A stretch of 64,000 nt of DNA from Micractinium sp. NFX-FRZ (GCA_029339195.1 JAPTJF010000017.1:186001-250000), one strand, 5' to 3'. Shown: positions 46,401 to 57,575, counted from the first letter of the stretch. Notes: generated by a model not told the origin, from the sequence alone. A program made the numbers and translations.

Positions 46401-49400
46401 GGCTGTGAGATAAAGGGAGGCGGGGAGGCACACGTCCCAACTGCCCTCCCCCGCCCATTCCCCTCTTCTCCCCTTGCCTCGCCTCGCCCCACGCCAGCTC
46501 AGTTTCCCTGCCTTCTCCTCCTGCCCTCCCCTTGCCTGCCTGCCCACCCGCCATCAACTGCCAGCAGAGATACGTTGCACTCCCCCCTTGGTCTGCCCAT
46601 CCCCCCCCCACCCCACCCTCAACACTTGTTACTCCCACCCACCCACCTGCCACCGCCTCCAAGTGAATCACCCGCACCTCCTTGGTCTGCCCAATGCGGT
46701 GGGAGCTGCAGGCGGGGTGGGGCCACAGAAAGGGGACGGGGAGGGCCGGTGGAGACGCTAGCCAGCAGCCAAAACAGGCGGGAGGCGCCACCGTCTGCGA
46801 TTGGGCGAGACAGCGGTGCTGGCCGAGCAGGCCCGCACAAAATCCCGAGCACTCCACTGCCTGCCCCCCTGCCCCTTTGGGCGGCGTCGTACTCACGTAA
46901 TCAAACAACAGCAAAGCTCATAACTTCAAACAGCAGCAGTGGAGCTTACCGAGCAATGGCCTGCTCCTCGTTCTTTGGGTTGGGGTCGGGGTCATAAATG
47001 ACCACCGTGTCCGAGGACTGCAGATTCAGGCCGCGCCCGGCGGCCCTGCAGGGATGTAGAATATAGTTGGGTTGGTAAGACGGTGCAAAAGCGCCACGTG
47101 AGCACCCCCCAGGTCCAACGGATGGACGGCAGGAAGATGCGTGCCTTGGAGCCCCTCTCACCTGATTGAGAGCCGGAAGTCAATGGGCAACTACAGTAAT
47201 AAACGCTCACCTCATCCAGGGCAGGCAGAACAATGCCTCAGAGTCATCGGCACCCCTCGGAGAACACAAGATCAAAAGTCACACACGACTCGCCTGATGG
47301 ACAGGAGGAAGATGAAGGCCTCGGAGTCCTTGGCGTTGAACTTCTGGATGGCGCTCTCCCTGCGGAGCAGCAAGGCAAGAGACCGTGCAAGCGAGGTTTG
47401 AGGCCGTGGACGGCTGGCACATAGGGGGCAGGGTGTGGACGCACGTGTGAACAAGCAGCAATTCCTGCACTTGGCGGATGCTTCCCACACCCCCATCCCG
47501 ATGAACGGCAAGCCAAGGGGGTGCAGCAAGGCTCTCAAGCAGGCAGGGAGGGAGGGAAGGTGGGGCAAAGCACAGTTTGGGGATCACCATCGCCACTAAC
47601 ATCGCCAAGCATGGGAGCTGCCCTGGCGCACCTGTCCTCCAGGCTGGTGCTGCCGTCGATGCGCAGGTACTGCATGGTACCGCCGCCCAGGTTCTGCACG
47701 GGGAGGAGGGGGCGAGGGGGGCGTCGGCGGCTTGAGGGACTGCAGCCACCGCCACGCTATCACACCGCGACCATGCTCCTTTCCGGTGCATCTTGCACCG
47801 CACGTTGATCCATGCCGACAAAAAGACAAAGAGCTCTGACAGATGCTGCAGCGCAGGTGCACCCCACCCCACCTCTGCCCTGTTGTTGGTGAGGTTAGTG
47901 GATGATAAGACAGTACATGGGCCTGCCGCACGCACCTCTGGCAGCTCCCTCCAGCGCAGGTACACCTCCAGCAGGTCCAGCAGCTTGGTCATGGTGCTGA
48001 ACAGCAGCACCCTGCAGGTGTGCATGGAAGGGAGCGAGGCGGTGCATGGGGGGAAGGGGGCACTGGGAGGCTCTGATCGGTGTGCCGTGGTGCCCAGTGG
48101 CAGCACCCACTTTTGATCGGCCGTCCCGGCTCTCGCCTCGCCCCCACAAGGAACATTATTTGCGCACTCCTGATTTGCCCAGCTCACCTGTGCCCGCTCA
48201 GCTTCCTCCTCACCAGCAGCCTGTCTGTAGCACCAGCACATGCCGCAATGCCCCCCTTCTCGCTCGCGACCCAACCTGACTATTTTTGACCGCACCTGTG
48301 CCCGCTCAGCTTCATCTTCACCAGCAGCCTGTCCAGCACCAGCATCTTGCCGCACTGCCGCACAATCGACTCGCCCACCGCCCACGTCTCGGGAGGGTAG
48401 CTCAGCATGGGGTGGTTGCACACCTGGGCGGGGGAGACGGCGGAGGGCAGGGCAGGGGGAGGGGAAGTGTGGATCACGATGCAGGCGCCAGGCCGGGGTG
48501 AGGTCAGTTGGCTCACAGCTAGGGCCTGCTGGCCGAACAAGCCGGGCGCAAACCACCGTGCCGCAGCAAACACAGACAGGCGCATGCCACCCCACACTCC
48601 CCCTCGGCTTCATCTCGAGCAGCCCATCACACCGACCAAAACATTTGCACACATACACTGTGCGGATTTTGGAGGCCAGGCCACGCCCTCCCGCATCCCG
48701 TTGCAGGGACCAACGCAGAAACCAAAGCAGAACAGGCGCCTCACGCCCACCTTGCGTAGCTCCATGCACTTGTTGTTGAGGGAGGCGTACTCCCGCCGGA
48801 ACTTGCCCAGGAAGGGGGCGGTGGGGTCCAGGCGCAGCGTGCCTGCAGGCAGCGGCGCACGGAGAGGCGGGGGCGCGCAGCAGCAGCAAGCGAATGGTTT
48901 GAGGGTGGGCACGGCAGCGCTGCTGCGAGCTGCGAATGGGCCTGTGCAGGTGCCACCATCCTCGCAAGGCCTTCCAGTTCTTCTCTCGCGAGTTCCCTGC
49001 CTGCACTGCCCGTGCCACAACACGCCCATCACCCACGCACACCCCCCATTCACAGGGTGCTCTGTTGGGCTGTCCGGATTCGTGCCCCCACCTTTCCTTT
49101 GTACACCCCTCAAACGCCCCCGCCCCCAAACCCTAATCCCTTGCCGTTTGGACATGATGGTACACAGCACACACACGAAGCCTTGATCCACTGGTCAAAT
49201 GTCACGCACACTACTTTGGTTTGCCCACCGCTTGCACACTCTTTTGTTACGAAACCCACCCGAGGCCTTGATCCACTGGTAGATGGTGGACTGGTAGGGC
49301 GACATGGCCACCTTGACCACCACGGGCACCTTGGGGGGCAGCTTGCTCTCAACATCCTCCACCTGGGGGGGCCGGGGCATGGGGAGGAGGGAGGGCACAG

Positions 49401-52400
49401 CACTAGATGGGCACAGCACTAGACGGGCACAGCACTAGATGGGCACAGCACTAGATGGGCACAGCGTTAGATGGGCACAGCGTTAGAAGGGCACAGCGTT
49501 AGATGGGCACAGCGTTAGATGGGCACAGCGTTAGATGGGCACAGCATTGGTGGCTACAAAGCATGGTGCAGACCCCCACCAACGCACGATCCAGCATCGT
49601 GCGCCCCCTCCCACCTGTCGCCGCAGCATGAAGGGCTCCAGGATTTGGTGCAGGCGGTGGATGACCACCACCCGCTTCTCCATCTCCAGCCAGTCCGCCT
49701 CGGACGCGCCCGCACCCTGCAGGTGTGTCGTAACAGATGAGCCAGGTTGAGATGAGAGGGTGGGGCGCCCAACGCGTGCACACTCCGCACACATTGTCTC
49801 GCCCCTCCAGCCCACCACACACCGCAACAATCTTCTCTTCCGGCCCTACAGCCCGCCCACCCCGACACAAGCAAGCACGCTAGGAGCCAACCGCCCGCCC
49901 CCACCTGTGTGGAGGCGATGGCCTCCCCAAACCACTCTGCAAACATTTTTTTGTCGTCGAAGATCTCGGGCAGCAGCAGGTTGAGCAGGGACCACAGCTC
50001 CTGCGGGGGGAGAGAATGTGTGTGTGTGTGTGGACAACGGAGCACCGTTTACCTAGTAATACTGTCGTGCTACCAGGGCCGGACCCTTGTAGCCGATTAG
50101 CAAGTTTGCGCGCCTCGCCTTGCCCCTCCAGCCCCACGCTCCCACCCACGTACTACACCCAGTGCTGAAGCTGCCCAATCTACTAGGTAACTGCCACACT
50201 CAACAGCTGATGCACTAACTCCCACCTGCAGGTCATTCTGCAGCGGCGTGCCCGACAGCAGCAGGCGGCGTGAGGCTGCAGAGAGGGGAGCAAGGGAACA
50301 TAGAGGCAGAGTGTAGTGTAAATGCCCCACACACCGGTCACTGTACGACGCCCACAGGTCACGGATGAGAAACACAGGACTTGGATGGACGCCACCGCCT
50401 GGCTGAATATGGAACACAGCCACAGCACCAGCCTGCAACAGTCAACTTGTGTCTGGCCGCTGGTGGCCATGACCACTGAATGCACACTGAGGGCCGAGGC
50501 CAGCGCACCAAAATCTACGCATATATACATCTACACAACCAAGAGCCAGCGCCCCAACCGTGAACCCACACACATTCTTGTTTACGTGTGACAAAGCAAC
50601 AGAAAAAACGAATGCAAGAAGCGCCCACCCGTGAACTTGTCCAGGTCGCGCGCCAGCTTGGACTGCCGGTCCTTCATGCGCTGCGCCTCGTCGATGATGA
50701 TGTACTGCCAGTCAATCTGCGGTACAGGGTGCGGGTGCAATGTACTGCCAGTCAATGGTGCGAGGCAAGCCAAAGGCTGCGGCGACGATGGTGATGTACT
50801 GCCAGCCAATCCACGGAACAGGGTGGGCACGGGACAAGAGGGCGTCACAATACCTTGCTCAGCCGCGAGCGGTCCCGCATGATGAACTCGTACGTGGTGA
50901 CCAGCACGTTGAACTGCAGGCTCTGCACCTCCTGGGCATACTTGCGCGCACGCTCGTCCTGCGAGGGAGGGGGGCGGCGTTAGAGGGGTCAACGCGTTAG
51001 AGGGGTCAACGCGTTAGAGGGGTCAAGGCGTTAGAGGGGTCAAGGCGTTAGAGGGGTCAAGGGGAGGCAGGCAGGCGGGGGTGAGGGAGGGTGGGAGTGG
51101 ACGGTGGAGGGCAGGGGGGTGCACAGGGATGGTGGGCAGGTGGCAGGCCCGCCAGGGGGCCGCAGGGAGGCGGCGTAGGCAGCAAAGTGCAGGCAGTGCA
51201 GGCAGCGGCCGCGGCTTGTGCAGACCACAGCAGCACAGCACGAGACTGAGTGTGCAGCGGTGCGGTACACCAGGGTGCGCCCACCTTGTTGCCCACGAAG
51301 TACACGCAGCGCGCGGTGTCGCCTCCTTGCTACCTCCCTAGCCCACACAACCCAGCACCTGCCACTCTTAAGCCCCTGTCCTCACCCACCTTGTTGCCCA
51401 CGTAGTACACGCAGCGCACGGTGGGCAGCCACTGGGTCAGCTCGCTCTTCCAGTTCACAATGACTGAGGGGGGGGGGAGGGAGAAGGGGGGACAATGGGA
51501 TGTCAGGGGACGATCAAGTGTAGGCAGGGCGGACTGGCAAGAGGCTGACAGGGGCCAGTTGGAGTGTGGGAAACGGGCACGTGCGACGCACACAACCACC
51601 TGCCCGCCCTGCTGCCTCAATCCCTCCCTGCACTCCCAACCACCCAGCCACGCCCCAAACCTGCCCCAGCTGCCTGTCTGCACACCCACCCGCGTTGGGC
51701 ACGATGATGAGGTGGGGCCCAAAGTTCTGCTTCTTCTCCATCAGGTAGGCAATCAGGGCCATGACCTGATTGGGGGGAAGAAGGCAGATGGAAAAAACAT
51801 TCCAGGTAGTGAAAGAAGGAAGAATCTAGCACTAAGTAGGTGCAGCTTTGGCGCACGTGGGCCGTTTCTTGCGACAGCTGTTCCAAGGTGCAGGGTGCCG
51901 CCCCTGCTTCTGCCTGCCCCGCGCCCAACCGCTCCCACCACCTTGCGCCGTCCTGGACAGCCCTCCATCACAGCGCCAATCACCGCCCAAGAAGGAACAG
52001 CCAACACGTAGGCAGCACACACGGCGGGTCCTAGCCTGCACCGTCTTGCCCAGGCCTGTCTCGCGCGCCAGCAGCCCCACCCAAAGCACAGCAAAATCAA
52101 AGCAGCATTGCTATGGAGGAACATACGCCGGGCAGTGCCCACCTGCACCGTCTTGCCCAGCCCCATCTCGTCTGCCAGCAGCCCGTTCAAGTGGTTGTTG
52201 TACAGGGACACCATCCACTGCGCATGAAGGGGGCGAGGATTGGTGTAAGAGTGCATTCGCCTGAGCGGAGCAGCACAACACGCTGAGCGGAGCAGCACAA
52301 CACGGTGCTGCGCTGCCACCTGCAGGCTCACAATCAGGTGCCTGCGCAGCAAGGCGCTGTTGGGCCTGACGCCCGCCGCGCTCACAACTGGAGACGGCAG

Positions 52401-55400
52401 ACAAAACCTCGCCCACACCCCACGGAGCACTGCTGGGCCTGATGCCGCCGCACAGCCAGGCATGAAAGGCAGCGGCACACGAGTAGGTCGGCCGGCAGGC
52501 TCATGACCACGTGAGGGAGCCTCACCTGCAGGCCCACGATTTGGTACTCGCGCAGCGTGGCGTTGTTGGGCGGGCGCAGCAGCTTGGGCTGGTCCACCAC
52601 CTCCTCCGTGTTGCTGCGGCGTGGGGAAGAAAGCAAGCGGTTGGATAGGTGCCAGCGGTGGATGGTGGAAGGCAAGGCGGCAGCTTGCGCTGATCAACCA
52701 CCTCCTGAGCGTTGCTGCATGAGGCTGGGTGCAATCTATGCATGTGTGAGGAGCGCTGTCGGTGATACCGTGCCCACAGGGGTCCAGGTCGGCCTGCTGG
52801 GTGCTGTGCGCCAAGCACAGCGGAGCACAGCGCACACCTGTGTGACCGAGCGCGGTGCCGGCTCTGCACGTGCGGTACAGCATGTCACGGCACGGCACGG
52901 CACAGCACAGCACAGCACAGCGCAGCACAGCACAGCAGCCATACCTGTGTGCCAGCGCATAGTACCGGCTCTGCGCGTCCATGGCGCCCGCCGCCGCGCG
53001 CCGCACATCGCTGGATGCCGCCGCCTCCTCTGCCGCCGCGTGGGCGGCCGCCTGCACGTCCTCCTCGCTCATGCCCTGCACACAGCAATACACACATGTG
53101 CCAGGCATCTTGAATACAGCTCTCATATGGACGACAGTGTAGCACCAGCGGGGCAAAGGCGCCGGGGGGTCACGTGTGCTGAAAGGGGGTGGCAGGCCTG
53201 CTCGCCAGCGCACTCTTGCCCCAGCGGCCGCCCGCCCACGCCTTGCCTACCGTCCTCATCTCTGGCCCGTGCCGCCGCCCCAGCAGCCTACATCGCATGC
53301 AGACTCAACCGCCTGCCCACCTTTGCGCGGGCCTCCTCGATGGCGCGCGCCGCCGCCTTGCTGATCTCCGCCGTCATCTTGACGTTGGCAATCTTGGAGG
53401 CCAGCTTGTGCAGGTACTCCTCCGTGTCTGCAAGAGTTGCGATAAGGCAAAAACACACCGTCTGCATGAGTTGCGATAAGGCAAAAACACACCGTCTGCA
53501 TGAGTTGCGATAATACAAAAACACAATGTCTGCATGAGTTGCGATAACACTAAAACACGGCGATCAACTCAGCGAGTGTCAGTGAGCAGCGGAGGAGCTT
53601 GGAAACCGGACAGCATGTGCGAACAACACTTGGTATAAGCACAACAGGCCTGACTGCACCTGCCAGGAGGTTGGAGGCCAGCATGTGTGCGGGCAACCCT
53701 GTGCAGCCCGGCAGCCAAACAAGCTAACAGTCCCGCAGCAGCAGGCCCCGCTCACCTGCCAGGAACCTGGAGGCCGGTCATGTGCGGGCAACACACTTGA
53801 ACAGCACAACAGGCAGGCAGCCCAGCAGCCCAGCAGCCCCAGCAGCCCCAGCAGGCCACCCCGCTCACCGGCCAGGAACCTGGAGATCTGTTCGTAGCGC
53901 TCGCCGGTGCCGGGCGCGCTGACGCCCGCCTGCGCCTGCAACATCTCCTGGTACGCCTCAAAGTCGTGGGCCTGCAGGGGGGTGGCGGTGTGGCGTGGCA
54001 CGACACAAACAGGGTAAGGGTCCTTGTCAGATCCAGCCAATCGACAGACTGATTGTGTGTGCCTTGCGCATCTCCTGGTGTACGCCTTCCAGAGCCGTGG
54101 GCCTGGGCCTGACTACGAGCCACAAATCAGTGCGTCCCATGTGGCTGCCTGTGCGCCCAGTCACTATGCGCATGCACACACTTGTGCGGCTGTGCACGCC
54201 CACAAAACACCGCCAGCAAGCAGTGTGTCAGGACACCCTAGCTAGCTTATAACCTAGCTAGCTCTAACCAGCCACGCACCTTGAGCGCCTCCAGGCGCAT
54301 CGCCCGGTCGTCATCCTTCAGCTTGTTGCGCTCGCGAGCCAGCCGCTCGTGCACACGCAGCACACCTGAGGGGACGCGGGGGTGCGGGGGGAGTGAGGGG
54401 GGTGGGGTGGGCAGGGCAGCGGGGAACGCGTAGGGTTATGGGGTGCGGGTGCGGGGTAGCAGGGAAGGGGTGGGCAGGGAAGGGGGCACCAGGGCACACA
54501 GAGGCAGCAAATGGTGGCGTGCTGTTGGCGGCAGGGCAGCTGGGCCGGTCTGCGAGGGGGGGACGAGGCAGATCAGTCCACAGAGAGAGCACGGCTCGAC
54601 CTTTCCCACACTTCCAACTCAACCCTTGCCGAAATTGACTCAAGCCTGCCCTGCCCTCCGCAGCTGCACTGAGCAACCCGAGTTTTTTTCTTTTTCCGAT
54701 TCTCCCCAGCATCATCTCCCCCACCCGCCCACTAACAAACGCACCTCGGTTGCGCAGCTGGCGCGCGTCGCGCGCCGCGTTGCACCGCTCCGCAATGAAC
54801 TCCTTCTTGTGCGTCTGGGCGTCCTTGGCGCGCGCCGCGCCCACCTCCCCCTTGTGCGCAATCTCCTGCAGGGCGGGCAGCCCAGGAAGTGTGTTTGGGT
54901 ATCCGACGCGTTCTTTCCCATGCGTAGTTTACGGTATATCGTAAAACCCAATCCGTGCTGTACGGTTCTCGCAGTGCGCACAGCAGCAGCATGCGGCAGC
55001 GGTGCCGTGCTGCCCTGTCCCCTTTCCAGCACCGTACGCTCCCTGTCCACCTCACCCCACCGCCTTGCGTAGCATCCCGTTGCGCTGGGTGCTGCCCCCC
55101 AGCACAGCACAGCGCAGCACAGCACAGCGCAGCACGCCTCACCTTGCGCGCCATCTCGATGCGCTGGGTGCGGTGCGTGCGCAGCATGTTCTTGTACTTG
55201 CGCTCCGGCATCTGCGGTGCTTTCCAGATGGACCAGGCAGTACATGTGGAGTGGCCCTTGCGGTACAGGTGGCGACGCGCTGCATGCCCTCCCATGCACA
55301 TGCCCCCTCGCCTGCTCGCCCTCCTCCTGCTGCGCCTCCTCGCCACCCGCCAACCCCAGTGGTGTGCCCAATGCATTTCCGTACGTTGACACTGTATGCT

Positions 55401-56643
55401 TCACCCTCATGTTTCCTTTGTAACCTCACCTGCATCACCTCCTCCTGCTCCGCCTCCACCGACCGCCGCACCTCGACCTGCTTGGCTGCCAGCTTCAGGC
55501 GCAGCTCCTCCAGGGCCGCCCGCCCAATGGGCATCTGCATTCAAGGGTAGAGAATGTGCCTTGATCAACCAGCACCTGCTGGCGCAGCTACTGCCGGTGT
55601 TTGAGTGCCCAGCAAAGACTGTGGGAATTGCAAACAAGAAAAGCTAGTCAAGAGTGGCTGCCAGCTTCAGGCGCAGCTCCTCAACAGCCGGTAGCCCGCC
55701 CAACGAGCATCTATTTGGTGTGCACTTGCGGTTGAGAAACAGCAACAGCAGAAAAGCAGTTGAGCAGGACATGGACAGGCATCATCCTTGGCCACTGGGG
55801 AAGCAGAGCACGAAATGCGGCAGTCGTGCCTGCACAGCATGGCGTGCCAGCAGGCACCGCAGCAATGTGCCTGGGGCTCGACACAAAGGGCGCCCCCAGC
55901 ACTCTGCACACCCACAGCGCAGCACAGCACACCACCGCCCCCCACTGCAAAGCCTTGCCTCCCACCTGCTGGCTGCGGTAGCGGAACCCGGGCGCCGGCC
56001 CCTCTTCTTCCGCTGCCCCCACAACCGCGCTACTGCTGGCCCCAGACGCCGCTGTGCCTGCTGCGCTCGTGCCTGCGCCAGCCCCAGGGCCCATGCCGGC
56101 GGCCGCCTTGGCCGCCTGCTTGGTGGCTGAAATCTCCTGGCGCCGCTCATTGGCCTTGCGGGTCAGCAGCCGGCGGTACTCGTGCAGTACCAGTTGGGAC
56201 ACGTCGTACCGCAGCTGCTGCGGGCGCAGGAAGCCGCTCTGCAAGAGAGGGTGGGCAAGACGGAGGGCAAGCCCAGGTAGTAAAGTGATGTGGGGGGCGG
56301 CAGGGGAGCGGGCTGGGGTTGGCAGCGATTTCGCGGCAGTCGCAGCAGCCGCTGACACGTAGCCTGCGTCAGCGGCGGCGAACGCAGTGCACCGGCAGCA
56401 CTGAGGCTGCCCTGTCCTGCCTACCGACTGAGCCTATGGCAGCAGCACTGCAGCAGCAGCACCACCACCACCAGGCTCAACAGCAGCAGCAGCAGCACTA
56501 GCAAGCCTTGATGAGCCCACGCCTGCTACCCACCTGCGCCGCCGGCTGCGTGAACTGGCCGCCCTTGGGTGCTGAGGTCAGCGTGAACATGGGCCCCTGC
56601 CCACTGTTGCGTGCCGACTGCGGCCGAAAAGAGGGGGCGCTGG

Positions 56644-56678
<35 letters not shown>

Positions 56679-57575
56679 GCCTGCTGAGAGGCTACTGCAG
56701 CTGCCGCATGCTGCTGCTGCTGCTGCTGCTGAGCGATCGCCGCCTGATGAGCCGCCACCATTGCCTGCTGTTGCTGCTGCTGCTGCGCCGCCACCATCGC
56801 CTGCTGCTGTTGCTGCTGCTGCTGCTGCGCTGCTGCCATGGCTGCAGCCTGTGCAGCCTGCGCGGCACGCTGCTGCTGCGCCTGCTGCTGCGCCTGCGCC
56901 TGCTGCTGGGCTTGCGCCTGTGCCTGTGCAGCTGCAAGCGCTGCAGGCGTGATGGCGCCACCGGGCATGCCTGGCCGCCCGCCTGCTGCAGCGGCGCCCA
57001 AGGGAAGCATGCCTGCTGCCCCTGGCATCGCCATCTGACCCTGCTGCATGTACCCAGAGGCCGCTGGGGCAATGCCTGCCATCCCAGGCAGCTGCCCCGC
57101 CTGCCCTGGCAGCGGCCTCGCGCCGACGCCTGGGAAAGCGGCTGGCGCGGGCGGCGTGCCTGCTGGGAGGGCCGGAAGCAGCGGCGGCGGCTGGCAGTCC
57201 ACCACTTCTGTCGGCGTTAGCACCTTGTTCCCCTTCATCGCCTTGAACACCACAATCTGATTTCGAAGCACTTTGAGCTGCGCGGGCGAGAAGCCAACGC
57301 CGCTTGCCGGCGCGTGTGCCGAGGGCGGCGCCGCGGCTTGGCCCGCAGCCTGGGCCTGCAGGAGAACAACGGCACCGATCAGAGATCCCCAGCGGCATTG
57401 CGGAGCAGCCAGGTTCATGCAGAACACACAACACCAGCTGCAGCTGTGCACGAAGGGCAGCTCGCGGGTTGTCCGCCCGGTGCTGCCGCCACCACCGCCG
57501 CTGCCAGCGGCCTTGTAAACTCACCACCATGCTCGCGCCAGGCTGCATTCCCGCTACACCCTGCATTTGCTGCAT
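43444..57575 (-). CDS. BRM: BRAHMA-class Snf2 chromatin-remodelling ATPase
   Basis: Catalytic ATPase of a SWI/SNF complex, 1456 aa in 35 exons (transcript order): 57575-57525, 57355-56534, 56238-55966, 55534-55430, 55211-55143, 54865-54745, 54365-54280, 53971-53869, 53427-53321, 53075-52945, 52613-52526, 52217-52143, 51765-51690, 51463-51390, 50958-50854, 50716-50629, 50275-50226, 50000-49905, 49716-49615, 49362-49260, 48842-48751, 48423-48296, 48011-47936, 47693-47632, 47359-47294, 47045-46950, 46705-46647, 46291-46230, 46033-45884, 45563-45488, 45331-45288, 45097-44986, 44672-44439, 44162-44097, 43766-43444. Domains: QLQ ([13 protein letters not shown], about 40-65), poly-Gln region, HSA-like helices (418-545), ATPase with [15 protein letters not shown] and [10 protein letters not shown], helicase C with [26 protein letters not shown] and [10 protein letters not shown], then SnAC-like [20 protein letters not shown]. 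No bromodomain follows. Introns 25 and 29 use GC donors. Confidence 0.95.
43971..44024 (-). repeat. Intronic ghost of almost all of BRM exon 34
   Basis: Aligns with 44093-44146 over CTCACCAAG, then ACTT-CTC, then CGTCACCTCCTCC. Read in the exon frame it gives [11 protein letters not shown] followed by TAA, against [14 protein letters not shown] in the real exon, so it is a dead copy. Confidence 0.85.
45728..45822 (-). repeat. Two intronic ghosts of BRM exon 29 end
   Basis: GCCTGCAGCAGCGCCTCCA occurs at 45728-45752 and at 45800-45822, and with one change at the true exon 29 end (about 45882-45905). All copies share the GC-type donor context. Confidence 0.85.
47117..47262 (-). repeat. Two intronic ghosts of BRM exon 25 end
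   Basis: GATGGACGGCAGGAAGATG at about 47119-47137 and CCTCAGAGTCATCGGC at about 47237-47252 repeat parts of 47294-47336 ([12 protein letters not shown], plus the GC donor). Confidence 0.65.
48185..48250 (-). repeat. Intronic ghost of BRM exon 22 end plus donor
   Basis: CACCTGTGCCCGCTCAGCTT then CACCAGCAGCCTGTC repeats 48293-48362 ([11 protein letters not shown] and donor) with a 3-base insertion and a few changes. It is one of the best-preserved copies. Confidence 0.9.
49170..49200 (-). repeat. Intronic ghost of BRM exon 20 end
   Basis: GAAGCCTTGATCCACTGGT matches GAGGCCTTGATCCACTGGT at the exon 20 end (YQWIKAS). Confidence 0.8.
49396..49552. repeat. 17-bp minisatellite in BRM intron 19
   Basis: Nine to ten tandem units of GGGCACAGCACTAGATG or its variant GGGCACAGCGTTAGATG. 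The two variants are segregated, showing stepwise expansion. Confidence 0.95.
50738..50826 (-). repeat. Two intronic ghosts of BRM exon 16 start
   Basis: ATGTACTGCCAGTCAAT (50741-50757) and ATGTACTGCCAGCCAAT (about 50796-50812) repeat the exon 16 start at about 50699-50716 (IDWQYI) and its acceptor, including the following GGTACAGGGTG. Confidence 0.9.
50976..51062. repeat. 17-bp minisatellite in BRM intron 14
   Basis: About five tandem units of GCGTTAGAGGGGTCAAC/G directly upstream, in transcript sense, of exon 15. Confidence 0.95.
51283..51320 (-). repeat. Intronic ghost of BRM exon 14 end plus donor
   Basis: CACCTTGTTGCCCACGAAGT then ACACGCAGCGC repeats 51387-51425 ([10 protein letters not shown] and donor) with very few changes. 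Confidence 0.9.
52037..52085 (-). repeat. Intronic ghost of the BRM P-loop exon (exon 12)
   Basis: Encodes [13 protein letters not shown] against [13 protein letters not shown] in exon 12 (52143-52190), with the donor region also copied. Asp-Glu of the motif is altered and the copy lies wholly within intron 12. Confidence 0.9.
52679..52720 (-). repeat. Intronic ghost of BRM exon 11 start
   Basis: GATCAACCACCTCCTGAGCG then TTGCTGC repeats 52590-52617 (SNTEEVVDQ) including the acceptor side. Confidence 0.7.
52829..52872 (-). repeat. Intronic ghost of BRM exon 10 end plus donor
   Basis: ACCTGTGTG...CCGGCTCTGC repeats 52943-52973 (YYALAHR plus donor). Confidence 0.75.
52886..52936. repeat. CACGG/CACAG pentamer repeat
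   Basis: About ten tandem pentamers sit between the ghost of exon 10 and the true exon 10 end, so they occupy the duplication junction. Confidence 0.85.
53434..53558. repeat. 34-bp minisatellite grown from BRM exon 9 edge
   Basis: Four units with starts at 53436, 53470, 53504 and 53538 (GTTGCGATAAGGCAAAAACA core, then ACACCGTCTGCATGA). The CGTCTGCATGAGTTGC part matches the exon 9 acceptor edge CGTGTCTGCAAGAGTTGC at about 53424-53441. Confidence 0.95.
53658..53790 (-). repeat. Two intronic ghosts of BRM exon 8 end plus donor
   Basis: CACCTGCCAGGAGGTTGGAG (53658-53677) and CACCTGCCAGGAACCTGGAG (53755-53774) repeat CACCGGCCAGGAACCTGGAG at the true exon 8 end (about 53866-53885). The two copies share further downstream sequence with each other. 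Confidence 0.9.
54065..54110 (-). repeat. Intronic ghost of BRM exon 8 start
   Basis: CATCTCCTGGTGTACGCCTT then GCCGTGGGCCTG repeats 53942-53974 ([11 protein letters not shown]) including the acceptor. Confidence 0.75.
55051..55134 (-). repeat. Intronic ghost of BRM exon 5 end, followed by CACAG pentamers
   Basis: GCCTTGCGTAGCATCCCGTT then GCGCTGGGTGC (55062-55092) repeats 55141-55171 ([10 protein letters not shown]). CAGCA pentamers at about 55102-55134 fill the junction, as at exon 10. Confidence 0.75.
55659..55712 (-). repeat. Intronic ghost of BRM exon 4 start
   Basis: GGCTGCCAGCTTCAGGCGCA then GCTCCTC, with a small insertion before GCCCGCCCAACGAGCATCT. It repeats 55483-55537 ([17 protein letters not shown]), including the acceptor side. 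Confidence 0.9.

Noticed and set aside
47279..49129. A 616-codon stop-free run on the minus strand through the BRM gene
   Set aside because: It reads through introns and through BRM exons in the wrong frame. The spliced BRM frame explains the conserved motifs.
53434..53558. CRISPR-like array
   Set aside because: The four 34-bp units abut with no spacers, lie in a eukaryotic intron and derive partly from an exon edge, so this is a minisatellite.
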